Shown: positions 1 through 9,144 of the stretch, one piece after another
How positions within the stretch are numbered: the first letter of the stretch is position 1
How the letters are laid out: the number at the start of each line of letters is the position of its first letter
NCBI GenBank assembly: GCA_963576735.1
Contig: CAUYWD010000304.1
Span: 52,001 to 116,000, forward strand
From: Bedellia somnulentella
Taxonomy: Eukaryota; Arthropoda; Insecta; Lepidoptera; Bedelliidae
Direction: 5' to 3'
DNA length: 64,000 nt
Program-made: the position numbers and the translations under genes
Notes under the pieces: model-generated
Seen by the model: only the letters and a program-made list of their open reading frames with translations
Database searches by the model: none
Told to the model about the DNA's origin: nothing

Positions 1-2004
1 GCGCCCCCTCTGACGACGAGTCTCCAGCCCCACGTAGTGGAAGATGTGGTCTCGGCCTTGTTTCCGGCAAGGGCAGCCCATGTGCCCCCAGTGATGGCTG
101 CAGAGCGGCAGCCCGAGGAAGAAGAACTGCTGGTCCCAGAAGTGACTGAACCGGAGTTGGCGGTGGCAATAAAGCGACTCAAGGCGAAGAAGACAGCCCC
201 GGGACTAGACGGCATCCCGGGGCGAGCCTGGGTCGTCGCGCTGGAACCCTTCCTGGAGGAGAAGTTTCGGGGCCTGCTTTCCCTGTGCCTGGCACAAGGG
301 GTATTCCCAGAGCCTTGGAAGGTGGGCAGGCTCGTCCTCCTACGAAAGGAAGGGCGCCTCGCCGACTCCGTCGAACCATCGTCGTTTCGGCCTATCGTGC
401 TGCTCGACGAGGCGGGCAAACTTTTCGAGAGGGTGATCTCTGCCCGAATCGTCGAGCACCTCGATGAAGTAGGTCCAAACATATCGGACCAGCAGTTTGG
501 ATTCCGCCGATGCCGCTCAACGGTACACGCGGTGTTGCGCGTTCGCGCAATAGCGGACGAGGCGGTCGCACAGGGCGAAGTTGTTTTGGCGGTGTCATTG
601 GACATCGCCAACGCTTTCAACACCATGCCCTGGCCCTGTATTAAAGAGGCACTCAAGTATCATGTAGTGCCTCCATACATACTGAGGGTCCTCGAGTCGT
701 ACCTCTCGAACCGCTCTATCACTTACCCGGTTCGGGAGGGTTGGGAAAGCCGCGCTATGTCATGCGGTGTGCCACAGGGGTCTGTCTTAGGGCCGCTCCT
801 GTGGAACATCGGCTACGATTGGGTCCTGCGCGGCGCCAACCTCTGGGGTGTCCAACTCACCTGCTATGCAGACGACACCCTAGTGACGGCTCGAGGGAAA
901 ACATACAGGGAGGCCGCCATCCGCGCAACAGCGGGAGTGGCGCACGTTGTGCGCCGCATAAAGCTTCTGGGCCTCGAAGTGGCCCTGAATAAGTCCGAGG
1001 CCATGTGGTTTCATGGGCCTCGGAATCGTCCGCCAGTGGGGGAATCCGCCATCGTCGTGGGCGGCGTGAGGATTGCCGTCGAGTCCACTTTGAAATACCT
1101 GGGATTAGTGCTCGACGGCCGTTGGACGTTCCGCGCTCACTTCGAGCGTTTGGGGCCCCGGCTAATGGTTGCGGCTGCTGCTCTTAGCAGACTCATGCCG
1201 AACCTAGGGGGCCCCAGGAACGCAAGCAGGCAGCTCTATATGGGGGTCGTACGATCAATGGCAATGTACGGCTCCCCAGTTTGGGCAGACGCCCTGAACG
1301 GGGCTAATGCGGCGCTTCTTCATGCGCCGCAGCGCCTTATGTCCATCAGGGCGTCAAGGGGATACCGCACGGTATCCCGTGAGGCTGCCTGCTTATTGGC
1401 GGGTTCCATACCATGGGATTTGGACGCGAAAGTCCTCGCGTCCACTTTCCACTGGCGTGAAGATCGGCGGACGCAGGGTCACTGGCCCACGCAACGGGAG
1501 ACTGCGGCCTACAAGCAGGAGGTCGAGGCTGCTGCCCTCGAGGCATGGGCGCTCAGGCTGGGACAGCCGAGCGCGGGGCACAAGACGGTGGAGGCCATTC
1601 TCCCCGTCTTCACGCAGTGGTTGCAGCGAGAGCACGGATCTCTGAGCTTTCGGCTGACACAGGTCCTTTCCGGGCATGGTTGCTTCGGTAAGTACCTGTG
1701 GCGGCTGGGCAAAGAGGAGGCTGCTCGTTGCCACCACTGTCTGAATTGCCCCGAAGACACGGCGCATCACACTCTTGAAGAGTGCCCAGCTTGGACTGGG
1801 GAGAGGGCAGCACTCCGGGCAAGCATTGGCCCGGATCTATCCCTGACGGCCGTAGTTGCGGCCATGGTGGGAAGCCCCGAAGCGTGGGCGGCGGTGGCCT
1901 CTTTCTGTGAACATGTAATGCTTGCGAAAGAGGCCGCCGAAAGGGAAAGGGAGATAGCGGATCCTACAAGACGTGGGACCCGCCGCCGCGGTGCAAGGCA
2001 CTAG
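1..2004 (+). CDS. C1 ORF2, C-terminal 667 residues (reverse transcriptase), 5'-truncated by the window edge
   Basis: The frame is open from base 1. It covers the reverse transcriptase and C-terminal region of the replicase that copies element RNA onto a nicked telomere repeat. Visible motifs include the GLDGIPG segment, FGFRRCRS, AVSLDIANAFN, GVPQGSVLGPLLWN, the catalytic YADD (bases 865-876), the thumb-proximal KYLGLVLDGRW segment and a C-terminal Cys/His motif (C-X2-C-X6-H-X4-C). The endonuclease domain lies outside the window. It is nearly identical to the same part of C2 ORF2 until the last residues, where it ends GTRRRGARH instead of GRRRRGARNH. No internal stop or frameshift is seen. 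Identity as R1-clade ORF2 is certain; the upstream half cannot be judged. Confidence 0.97.
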   Translation, partial: APPLTTSLQPHVVEDVVSALFPARAAHVPPVMAAERQPEEEELLVPEVTEPELAVAIKRLKAKKTAPGLDGIPGRAWVVALEPFLEEKFRGLLSLCLAQGVFPEPWKVGRLVLLRKEGRLADSVEPSSFRPIVLLDEAGKLFERVISARIVEHLDEVGPNISDQQFGFRRCRSTVHAVLRVRAIADEAVAQGEVVLAVSLDIANAFNTMPWPCIKEALKYHVVPPYILRVLESYLSNRSITYPVREGWESRAMSCGVPQGSVLGPLLWNIGYDWVLRGANLWGVQLTCYADDTLVTARGKTYREAAIRATAGVAHVVRRIKLLGLEVALNKSEAMWFHGPRNRPPVGESAIVVGGVRIAVESTLKYLGLVLDGRWTFRAHFERLGPRLMVAAAALSRLMPNLGGPRNASRQLYMGVVRSMAMYGSPVWADALNGANAALLHAPQRLMSIRASRGYRTVSREAACLLAGSIPWDLDAKVLASTFHWREDRRTQGHWPTQRETAAYKQEVEAAALEAWALRLGQPSAGHKTVEAILPVFTQWLQREHGSLSFRLTQVLSGHGCFGKYLWRLGKEEAARCHHCLNCPEDTAHHTLEECPAWTGERAALRASIGPDLSLTAVVAAMVGSPEAWAAVASFCEHVMLAKEAAEREREIADPTRRGTRRRGARH

Positions 2005-2317
2005 TATGCCCGCGGCATTGAATGGTCTTATCCAAGACCAAGGAGCCCCGTGAGCGTTCACCGCCGAAGACGGGGCTCCAAAGGCAGGTGGCACGCAAAT
2101 CGGTGGCTTTGTGTGTCGACTCAACCTGCCCGCGACGGGCAGGCGCTCAAGTGACTCTGAGCGTCTGCTGCAAAGAGACAGGAAGGAAAAGGGGGCTAAC
2201 AAAAGTCCCCCTGAGAAGAGATGCCTTGCGGCGTCAGGTGCGTAGGGTCCGTGGTACGTATTGCCAATGGTCTAGAAAGCCCACGGACCCTACCATAAGG
2301 CACCAGTGAAGAGTCAC

Positions 2318-2399
2318 CGTGGGGTTTTAGTCGGTAAAAGTCCGACATACCTTCGTCACTCCACCGGGTGGCGTAGGATCCATGAGGATTTCCCCACGT
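2318..2399 (+). other. C1 3'-terminal RNA structure
   Basis: A closing stem pairs CGTGGGG (2318-2324) with CCCCACG (2392-2398). Inside it are hairpin GTCGG/CCGAC (2330-2334/2342-2346) and a 10-bp stem with one mismatch, CCTTCGTCAC/GTGGCGTAGG (2350-2359/2368-2377). Other copies have GTCAG/CTGAC and CCCCGTCGC(A or T) with its partner. C1 therefore differs at several positions on both sides of each stem while pairing is kept. A role in recognition of the template 3' end by the reverse transcriptase is inferred. Confidence 0.75.
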
Positions 2400-2417
2400 A
2401 AAAAAAAAAAAAAAAAA

Positions 2418-2431
2418 GGTTAGGTTAGGTT
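2418..2431 (+). repeat. Telomeric spacer C1/C2, 14 nt of GGTTA repeat
   Basis: It reads GGTTA twice, then GGTT. It is both the 3' flank of C1 and the 5' flank of C2. Confidence 0.97.
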
Positions 2432-2511
2432 CCCCCACACGGTACAGCCTTGTCGTGGCGTGGGGGCTCAGTAGCCTCGGGCAATCCAGTCCGGGGTGAA
2501 GCTAATGTACC
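2432..2511 (+). ncRNA. C2 HDV-like self-cleaving ribozyme fold at the 5' terminus
   Basis: Helices in order: P1 CCCCCAC/GTGGGGG (7 bp), J1/2 AC, P2 GGTACA pairing with TGTACC at the 3' end, P3 GCC/GGC with 7-nt loop TTGTCGT, and P4 CCTCGGG with TCCGGGG. J4/2 has GCTAA just before the P2 3' strand, so the presumed catalytic C is followed by N-A-A as in HDV-type ribozymes. P4 has a G-U pair here where other copies have G-C. Predicted cleavage is immediately 5' of the first C. Confidence 0.8.
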
Positions 2512-2957
2512 AAAAGTCCGCTTCTCTCCTCTGCTTCCAGAGCGAGCAGTAAGCGGACGGGAAGTCGTGGCACATTCTGATGTGCGCGGCTTAGCCCCAG
2601 CGTTTGTCCACATTGGGCGGCTGGGGCGGGTGTTAGAACCTGGCGTCTGTGTCGCATCGGTCGGCCAGGTTCTGTCGTGGATTCGGTCCCAGCGACTGTC
2701 CATATTGGGCGGCTGGTGATGGAGGGGCGGCAGTATCTTCATGATACTGCCGGCCAACCCGTAAGCCTACTTCGGTGGGAACGGGGGCTCAGGCCACTGA
2801 GGTCTGGGCTGCGAGGAAGAAAACCTCTATAAAAAATTACCCTAATCCCAAGGTCAGCGTGCCGAGGGGATGAATGTCTGGAGGGAGTCCAGTGCCAAGC
2901 GCAGGGGGGGGGGTATAGCTCGATGGTAGGCCGAGGGTAAAGCCTACCAACACAATT

Positions 2958-5097
2958 ATGGATAATTCGGCATTTTTTAATAGTATTACCCAGGTGGGTC
3001 CCCGAAAGGGGGAATCCCACCCTTCCGCGGCCGCGGAAGGCGCCCCCACGTATTCTGGGGGGGGCAAAAACTGCCAACCAAACGACCACAGCAAACGACT
3101 AACGGATTCCGAGTATAGTGAGGAGGTGATGAGCGACTCGTCTATGAAAACTATCAGGGAGCTCGAATAGCTTCTTTGACCTGATCAGAAAGCGACGAGC
3201 TGGTAGCGGTCTGAGTGTCTCAGACTCTGATGACAGTGCTGATACTGCCATTGCTGATAGGATAGTACCGCCGAAAAAAGGCCGTGGAAGACCTCCTTCC
3301 ACAGGTCAATACATAGGCGTTGGCAAGGCAAGGGCTGATGCAAAAGCAGCGCGAAATCAGTTCTTACGGCAAGAGCAGATAGTAATGGAACAGGAGGATA
3401 CAAGCCAGCGAGCCAACCGTAATGCAGCTCGGAAAGAAAAATCGCAGGCCTCGACAGCCCTAAGTGCGAAAAATTCGGCTGCAGAATTAGCTCAGACTGT
3501 CGAAGAGGGGGTCTCGAAAATATTGGAAGTAGCCAAGAGATCGGGCAATTTGAAAGGTACCTTCGTAAGGGATTTGAAGAATGCGGCTGAAAAAATTCTT
3601 CATCACAACGAACTTCTGAAGGGGTGTTCATCTTCTGAAGAAGTTGTAAAGCTGCAGGAGGAGCTTTCCCGACAAAAAGAGGAAAACCAAAGAGTAAAAG
3701 CCGAAAACGCTAGCTTAGCTAGCCAAATGGATGCTCTGCGGATGGAATTGGCGGAAATGAGAGTGAAAATTAGCGGCATTAGCTCATCTTCGGATAAAAC
3801 ATCACCGCCAGATGATAATTTCGCCCGTTCAATCATGGTTCAAGTAGGAACCATGGTTAACGCCAGACTTGAGGCACTAGAAGGTCGCCTTCTTCCAGAA
3901 AGACGGATTCGACCACCATTGGCTGCAGATAGAGCTACTCCAAAGCTGGTAGCAAATACTGCACCACAAACAAAGAGTGCATCTGTGGCTAAAGGTACTC
4001 AACAAAAAACAATGGTGAAGGGCAAAGGCAAGGGTAAGACAACAGTCAAAACATCCCCACCAGGAGCAAGGCCACAACAACATGCCCAACCTCTGGGTCC
4101 CCGAGCTGCGGATTTGGAACCCATTCCTGGCCCTTCTTCAGGGAATACAGAAGAGTCTTGGGCGACCGTGGTCCGGCGGGGCAAGAAGCGGTCCACAAAG
4201 GATGTTTCGGCAAAAGACCGCCAGCCGAACAAAAGCAAGGCGACATCAACGAAGCTACGAGTCCCTCGTACTTCGGCAGTCATAGTTACGCTTCAAGAGC
4301 AAGCTTGTGAGTCTGGTCTTACTTACAAGCAAATTATGACTGAAGCAAGGCAAAAGTTGGACCTGCCAGGCTTAGGGATGGGTCCCTTGCGTATGCGGAC
4401 AGCATTAACTGGGGCTCGAAAACTAGAGGTAGGTGGTGAGAGCTCCTCTCAGAAGGCGGACGTTCTTGCAGCCAAATTAAGAGAAGTTTTCGATGCCAGT
4501 ATGGTGAAAATTTCTAGGCCGTCAAAACTGGAAGACATACGGCTTGTTGGCCTAGACGATTCAGTCTCGGTAGAAGAAGTGAGAGTCGTCATTGCAACTG
4601 CTGCTGATTGCTCCACATCAGATTTAAAGGTGGGGCAGATAACGGAAGGACAACGCGGATTGTGTTCTGTTCACATTAGGTGTCCAACCGTTACTGCCAA
4701 GAAACTATTGCAGTTGAGGGCGCTACAAATTGGTTATGGAACGGCCAGGGTACAGCTACTTTCTAAAAAAGAGTTACGCTGCTATAAATGCCTTGAACCT
4801 GGCCATGTCCGTGCGCAGTGCAAGTCGGAGATAGACCGTAGCAACTTTTGCTACCGTTGCGGTCAACCAGACCACATTGCTAGAGAATGCGGGGCTAAAC
4901 CTAGCTGCCCCGTCTGCAAAGCCGCCAATAAACCGGCGGATCACACTGTTGGTGCCAAAGCTTGCTCTTCAAATAAAAAGAAGAGAGGAGCCACGACAAG
5001 GGCGGGAATAGGGTACCAAAGCCCTGAAAAGTCAAATCGCGTACCAAAAAATGGTGGCGATAAAAGACCTGAGGCGGAACCCATGGTCATAAGTTAG
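2958..5097 (+). pseudogene. C2 ORF1 (RNA-binding/nucleocapsid-like protein), disrupted by a 1-nt frameshift
   Basis: ORF1 proteins of this family bind element RNA and help target the particle to telomeres. The ATG at 2958 matches the start used in C5 and C6 and follows the conserved GGTAGGC/GCCTACC hairpin. The frame is lost by a net 1-nt insertion around 3150-3156 relative to C6, giving a TAG at 3168-3170. The remainder is open in another frame down to the TAG at 5095-5097. It carries an AT-hook-like lysine/glycine-rich motif (weaker here), the coiled-coil region, the SWATVVRRGKK block and all three zinc knuckles. From about codon 65 on, the sequence departs from C5/C6, so this copy is also mosaic. 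A shorter internal start at 3385 is possible but would lack the conserved N terminus. As written, the full protein cannot be made without frameshifting. Confidence 0.88.
2993..3065 (+). other. C2 three-hairpin block in the first ORF1 codons
   Basis: Hairpin 1 is GGTGGG/CCCACC stacked on TCCCC/GGGGA with a GAAA (GNRA) loop. Hairpin 2 is the 18-nt perfect palindrome from CTTCCGC to GCGGAAG. Hairpin 3 pairs GCCCCC with the downstream run of G. It precedes the frameshift. Confidence 0.7.
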
Positions 5098-5099
5098 TG

Positions 5100-8000
5100 A
5101 TGGCTATGCGGTTCCTACAGGTGAACCTTAACCACTGCGCCACTGCCCAAGACCTGTTCTTTCAAAGCATGGCGGAGTGGTTAATAAACATTGGAGTGGT
5201 CTCGGAGCCATATTTCGTCCCCGATGGGGTAAATTGGGTGTCGGATCTTTACGGCGTCGCTGCAATAACGGTCAGCGGATCTTCAGGACTGCTGCTGGAA
5301 GAAGTGACCCGGGGTCGGAGGTTCGTGGTGGCTCGCATCGGAGAAATTGTCGTAGTGTCAATCTACTTCTCCGCTAACGATCCACTTTCCGACTTCGAGG
5401 TGTTTCTGCAAGATCTAGAAGCAGTAGTCCTTCAGCGCCGTCCTCGGCAGGTTTTGATTGCCGGGGACTTTAACGCTAAGTCAGTGGTTTGGGGATCCCC
5501 GGCAACGGAACCTTTCGGACACGCCGTTGTTGAATGGGCGACGGCCACTGGAATGGCTGTCGCTAACACGGGTTCGACACCCACATGTGTTAGGCATAAC
5601 GGGAGTTCGATCGTCGATCTGACTTTCGCTACTCCCGGTCTCTGGGCCCTAATCAAGGGCTGGAGGGTCATCACTGACGTGGAGACATACTCTGACCACC
5701 GATATATTCGGTTTGATGTCTCTACGTCTCGTGAAGCCACCTCATCAGGCGGCTCATCGGCAAACGGGGGCCCAAGATGGGCCCTCAGCAGGCTGGATAA
5801 AGAACTAATGGCCGAAGCAGCCATTGTCCAGTCCTGGTCTGCGCCGCCTGACCTTGCCAATGACATCATGGCTGAGGTGGCCTGGTTTAGTGGGGCCCTC
5901 ACAGAGATATGCGACGCGTCCATGCCCCGGGCGGGACCAATGGCTCCAAGGAGACAAGTTCACTGGTGGTCTGCCGAAGTTGCTCAGCTCCGCCGAGCTA
6001 GCATGGCGGCGGGCCGCCGATGTCAGCGCTACAGAAGGAGAAGACGCCGGATCGAGGCCGAGGAACAAGAAACAGTTGATGCGTACCGTGAGGCGAAAAA
6101 AGCCCTGAAGATCGCTGTTCTCAGGGCCAAACTCGCCTCCAAGGTGGAATCGCTGGAGACTCTAAACAACGACCCATGGGGCAGGCCGTACAAGGTTGTG
6201 CGGCAGCAGCTTCGCCCTTGGGCGCCCCCTTTGACAACGAGTCTCCAGCCACACGTAGTGGAAAACGTGGTCTCGGCCTTGTTTCCGGCAAGGGCAGCTC
6301 ATATGCCCCCAGTGATGGCTGCAGAGCGGCAGCATGAGGAGGAAGAACTGCTGGTCCCAGAAGTGACTGAACCGGAGTTGGCAGTGGCAATAAAGCGACT
6401 CAAGGCGAAGAAGACAGCCCCGGGACTAGACGGCATCCCGGGGCGAGCCTGGGTGGTCGCACTGGAACCCTTCCTGGAGGAGAAGTTCCGGGGCCTGCTT
6501 TCCCTGTGCCTGGCACAAGGGGTATTTCCAGAGCCTTGGAAGGTGGGCAAACTCGTCCTCCTACGAAAGGAAGGGCGCCCCGCTGACTCCGTCGAACCAT
6601 CGTCTTTTCGGCCTATCGTTCTGCTCGACGAGGCGGGCAAACTTTTCGAGAGGGTGATCTCTGCCCGAATCGTCGAGCACCTTGATGAGGTAGGCCCAAA
6701 CATATCGGACCAGCAGTTTGGATTCCGCCGATGCCGTTCAACGGTACACGCGGTGTTGCGCGTTCGCGCGATAGCGGACGAGGCGGTCGCACAGGGCGAG
6801 GTGGTTTTGGCGGTGTCACTTGACATCGCCAACGCCTTTAATACCATGCCCTGGCCCTGTATTAAAGAGGCACTTAAGTACCACGTAGTGCCTCCATACA
6901 TATTGAGGGTCCTCGAGTCGTACCTCTCGGACCGTTCTATTACTTACCCGGTTCGGGAGGGGTGGGAAAGCCGCGCTATGTCATGCGGTGTGCCACAGGG
7001 GTCAGTCTTAGGTCCGCTCCTGTGGAACATCGGCTACGATTGGGTCCTGCGCGGCGCCAACCTCTGGGGTGTCCAACTCACCTGCTATGCAGACGACACC
7101 CTAGTGACGGCTCGAGGGAAAACATACAGGGAGGCCGCCATCCGCGCAACAGCGGGAGTGGCGCACGTTGTGCGCCGCATAAGGCTTCTGGGCCTTGAAG
7201 TGGCCCTGAATAAGTCCGAGGCCATGTGGTTTCATGGGCCTCGGAATCGTCCGCCAGTGGGAGAATCCGCCATCGTCGTGGGTGGCGTGAGGATTGCCGT
7301 CGAGTCGACTTTGAAATACCTGGGATTAGTGCTCGACGGCCGTTGGACGTTCCGCGCTCACTTCGAGCGTTTGGGGCCCCGGTTAATGGTTGCGGCTGCT
7401 GCCCTTAGCAGACTCATGCCGAACCTTGGGGGCCCCAGGAACGCAAGCAGGCAGCTCTATATGGGGGTCGTACGATCAATGGCAATGTACGGCTCCCCAG
7501 TTTGGGCAGACGCCCTGAACGGGGCTAATGCGGCGCTTCTTCATGCGCCGCAGCGCCTTATGTCCATCAGGGCGTCAAGGGGATACCGTACGGTATCCCG
7601 AGAGGCTGCCTGCCTATTGGCGGGTTCCATGCCATGGGATTTGGACGCGAAAGTCCTCGCGTCCACTTTCCACTGGCGCGAAGATCGGCGGACGCAGGGC
7701 CACTGGCCCACGCAACGGGAGACTGCGGCCTACAAGCAGGAGGTCGAGGCAGCTGCCCTCGAGGCATGGGCGCTCAGGCTGGGACAGCCGAGCGCGGGGC
7801 ACAAGACGGTGGAGGCCATTCTCCCCGTCCTCACGCAGTGGTTGCAGCGAGAGCATGGATCTCTGAGCTTCCGGCTGACACAGGTCCTTTCCGGGCATGG
7901 TTGCTTCGGTAAGTACCTGTGGCGGCTGGGTAAAGAGCAGGCTGCTCGTTGCCACCACTGTCTGAATTGCCCCGAAGATTCGGCGAAACACACTCTCGAA

Positions 8001-8228
8001 GAGTGCCCAGCTTGGGCTGGGGAGAGGGCAGCACTCCGGGCAAGCATTGGCCCGGATCTATCCCTGACGGCCGTAGTTGCGGCCATGGTGGGGAGCCCCG
8101 AAGCGTGGGCGGCGGTGGCCTCCTTTTGCGAACACGTAATGCTTGCAAAGGAGGCCGCCGAAAGGGAAAGGGAGCTGGCGGACCCCACTGGAAGGGGCCG
8201 TCGTCGCCGCGGTGCCAGGAACCACTGA
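5100..8228 (+). CDS. C2 ORF2: APE-type endonuclease plus reverse transcriptase, 1042 aa
   Basis: This is the replicase of the element. It nicks the telomere repeat and primes reverse transcription there. The N-terminal endonuclease (about 1-210) shows NLNH near residue 9, SEPY with the acidic E36, GDFNAKS with D123 and N125, and SDH at 198-200. The reverse transcriptase lies at about 430-740, with YADD at 663-666. A Cys/His motif is near 951-969 and the C terminus is basic. The ATG at 5100 is chosen because it lies 2 nt after the ORF1 TAG (TAGTGATG) and starts the conserved MAxxFLQ sequence. An AACCACTGCGCCA/TGGCGGAGTGGTT stem (5130-5142/5170-5182, one mismatch) lies just downstream. No break is seen. 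It is nearly identical to C1 over the shared part. Clade assignment is secure; enzymatic activity is inferred. Confidence 0.97.
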   Translation: MAMRFLQVNLNHCATAQDLFFQSMAEWLINIGVVSEPYFVPDGVNWVSDLYGVAAITVSGSSGLLLEEVTRGRRFVVARIGEIVVVSIYFSANDPLSDFEVFLQDLEAVVLQRRPRQVLIAGDFNAKSVVWGSPATEPFGHAVVEWATATGMAVANTGSTPTCVRHNGSSIVDLTFATPGLWALIKGWRVITDVETYSDHRYIRFDVSTSREATSSGGSSANGGPRWALSRLDKELMAEAAIVQSWSAPPDLANDIMAEVAWFSGALTEICDASMPRAGPMAPRRQVHWWSAEVAQLRRASMAAGRRCQRYRRRRRRIEAEEQETVDAYREAKKALKIAVLRAKLASKVESLETLNNDPWGRPYKVVRQQLRPWAPPLTTSLQPHVVENVVSALFPARAAHMPPVMAAERQHEEEELLVPEVTEPELAVAIKRLKAKKTAPGLDGIPGRAWVVALEPFLEEKFRGLLSLCLAQGVFPEPWKVGKLVLLRKEGRPADSVEPSSFRPIVLLDEAGKLFERVISARIVEHLDEVGPNISDQQFGFRRCRSTVHAVLRVRAIADEAVAQGEVVLAVSLDIANAFNTMPWPCIKEALKYHVVPPYILRVLESYLSDRSITYPVREGWESRAMSCGVPQGSVLGPLLWNIGYDWVLRGANLWGVQLTCYADDTLVTARGKTYREAAIRATAGVAHVVRRIRLLGLEVALNKSEAMWFHGPRNRPPVGESAIVVGGVRIAVESTLKYLGLVLDGRWTFRAHFERLGPRLMVAAAALSRLMPNLGGPRNASRQLYMGVVRSMAMYGSPVWADALNGANAALLHAPQRLMSIRASRGYRTVSREAACLLAGSMPWDLDAKVLASTFHWREDRRTQGHWPTQRETAAYKQEVEAAALEAWALRLGQPSAGHKTVEAILPVLTQWLQREHGSLSFRLTQVLSGHGCFGKYLWRLGKEQAARCHHCLNCPEDSAKHTLEECPAWAGERAALRASIGPDLSLTAVVAAMVGSPEAWAAVASFCEHVMLAKEAAERERELADPTGRGRRRRGARNH

Positions 8229-8538
8229 CGCACCGCGGCCTCGGTTAGGGTCTTGTAAGACCACGGAGCCCCCATATGGCGTGCGTCGCCGAAAGTGGGG
8301 CTCCACGGGCAGGAGGCGTGCAGAGTGGGGCTATCTGCGCGCTACCAAACCCTGCCCCAGAAGGACGGACGCTTGAGTGGTTCCGAGCGTCCGTTACTAT
8401 AAGAGGTGGAAATAGGGGGGTTCTGTCCCCCCTTTGAAGGAACGCCTAGCGGCGTTAGGTGTGTGGAGCCCGCGGCGATGAATTGCCTAAGGCCAGACGA
8501 CCCGTGGGCTCTACAAATTTCGCACCTGGAAGGACCAC

Positions 8539-8618
8539 CGTGGGGTTTTAGTCAGTAGAAGTCTGACATATCCCCGTCGCACCCCCATGCGGCGGGGAAT
8601 CCATGAGGATTTCCCCAC

Positions 8619-8620
<2 letters not shown>
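8539..8620 (+). other. C2 3'-terminal RNA structure
   Basis: Closing stem CGTGGGG/CCCCACG encloses GTCAG/CTGAC and CCCCGTCGCA/TGCGGCGGGG, as in C10. It ends immediately at the poly(A). Confidence 0.72.
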
Positions 8621-8674
<54 letters not shown>

Positions 8675-8676
<2 letters not shown>

Positions 8677-8713
8677 TTAGGTTAGGTTAGGTTAGGTTAG
8701 GTTAGGTTAGGTT
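8675..8713 (+). repeat. Telomeric spacer C2/C3, 39 nt
   Basis: Seven GGTTA units followed by GGTT, with no variant units. Confidence 0.97.
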
Positions 8714-8793
8714 CCCCCACATGGTACAGCCTTGTCGTGGCGTGGGGGCTCAGTAGCCTCGGGCAATCCAGCCCGGGGTGAAGCCAATGTACC
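8714..8793 (+). ncRNA. C3 HDV-like ribozyme fold
   Basis: Same helices as C2, with J1/2 AT, a fully Watson-Crick top of P4 (CGGG/CCCG), and GCCAA before the P2 3' strand. The presumed catalytic C is kept; the base after it varies between C and T among copies. Confidence 0.8.
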
Positions 8794-9144
8794 GAGTAGG
8801 CGTCGTTGTTGAGTTAGAACCTGGCGTTTGTGTCGTATCGGTCGGCCAGGTTCTGTCTTGCGTTCGGTCCCAGCGACTGTCCACATTGGGCGGCTGGTGA
8901 TGGAGGGGCGGCAGTGTCTTCATGATACTGCCGGCCAAACCGTAAACCTACTTCGGTGGGAACGGGGGCTCGGGCCACTGAGGTCTGGGCTGCGAGGAAG
9001 AAAACCTCTATAAAAAATTACCCCAATCCCAAGGTCGGCGTGCCGAGGGGATGAGTGTCTGGAGGGGGTCCAGTGCCTAGCGTCAGGGAAGGGGGGGAAT
9101 AGCTCGATGGTAGGCCGAGGATAAAGCCTACCAAACAAAACAAA

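Larger units (their letters stand above)
1..2417 (+). mobile_element. C1: telomere-specific R1-clade (TRAS/SART-like) non-LTR retrotransposon, 3' part only
   Basis: The window opens inside ORF2. The leader, ORF1 and about the first 375 codons of ORF2 lie to the left. The 3' UTR (2005-2399) is the most divergent of the ten copies (type V) but keeps the shared hairpin plan. Poly(A) is 2400-2417 (18 A), followed directly by GGTTA repeats. No AATAAA signal precedes the tail. The ORF2 coding sequence is close to that of C2, so the different 3' UTR suggests a mosaic junction near the end of ORF2. Confidence 0.95.
2432..8674 (+). mobile_element. C2: full-length retrotransposon copy, ORF1 broken
   Basis: The leader is 2432-2957 (526 nt, long type). 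It carries a segment at about 2512-2640 that is absent from the short-leader copies C3, C4, C6, C7 and C10. ORF1 is type A (shared with C5 and C6 at its N terminus), ORF2 is close to C1, and the 3' UTR (8229-8620) is type I, shared with C5 and C10. Poly(A) is 8621-8674 (54 A). No 5' truncation. No protein gene lies between the C1 ORF2 stop and ORF1; that stretch is the C1 3' UTR, the spacer and this leader. Confidence 0.96.

Noticed and set aside
2700..2940. tRNA-like or SINE-like segment in the leader
   Set aside because: I could not build a cloverleaf or find A/B-box promoter motifs; the hairpins seen there are explained by the conserved leader folding.
3385..5097. C2 ORF1 as a complete 570-residue gene starting at 3385
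   Set aside because: The conserved N terminus, hairpin block and start lie at 2958 in another frame, and the sequence between is open in the downstream frame, so this is the remnant after a frameshift.
7730..8275. Long minus-strand open frames opposite the ORF2 3' ends (163-181 codons; same at 14049, 20232, 26448, 32592, 38764, 51326 and 57493)
   Set aside because: They recur only because the ORF2 copies are repeated. They follow from the GC-rich codon use of the sense frame and show no independent domain or conserved start; treated as shadows.
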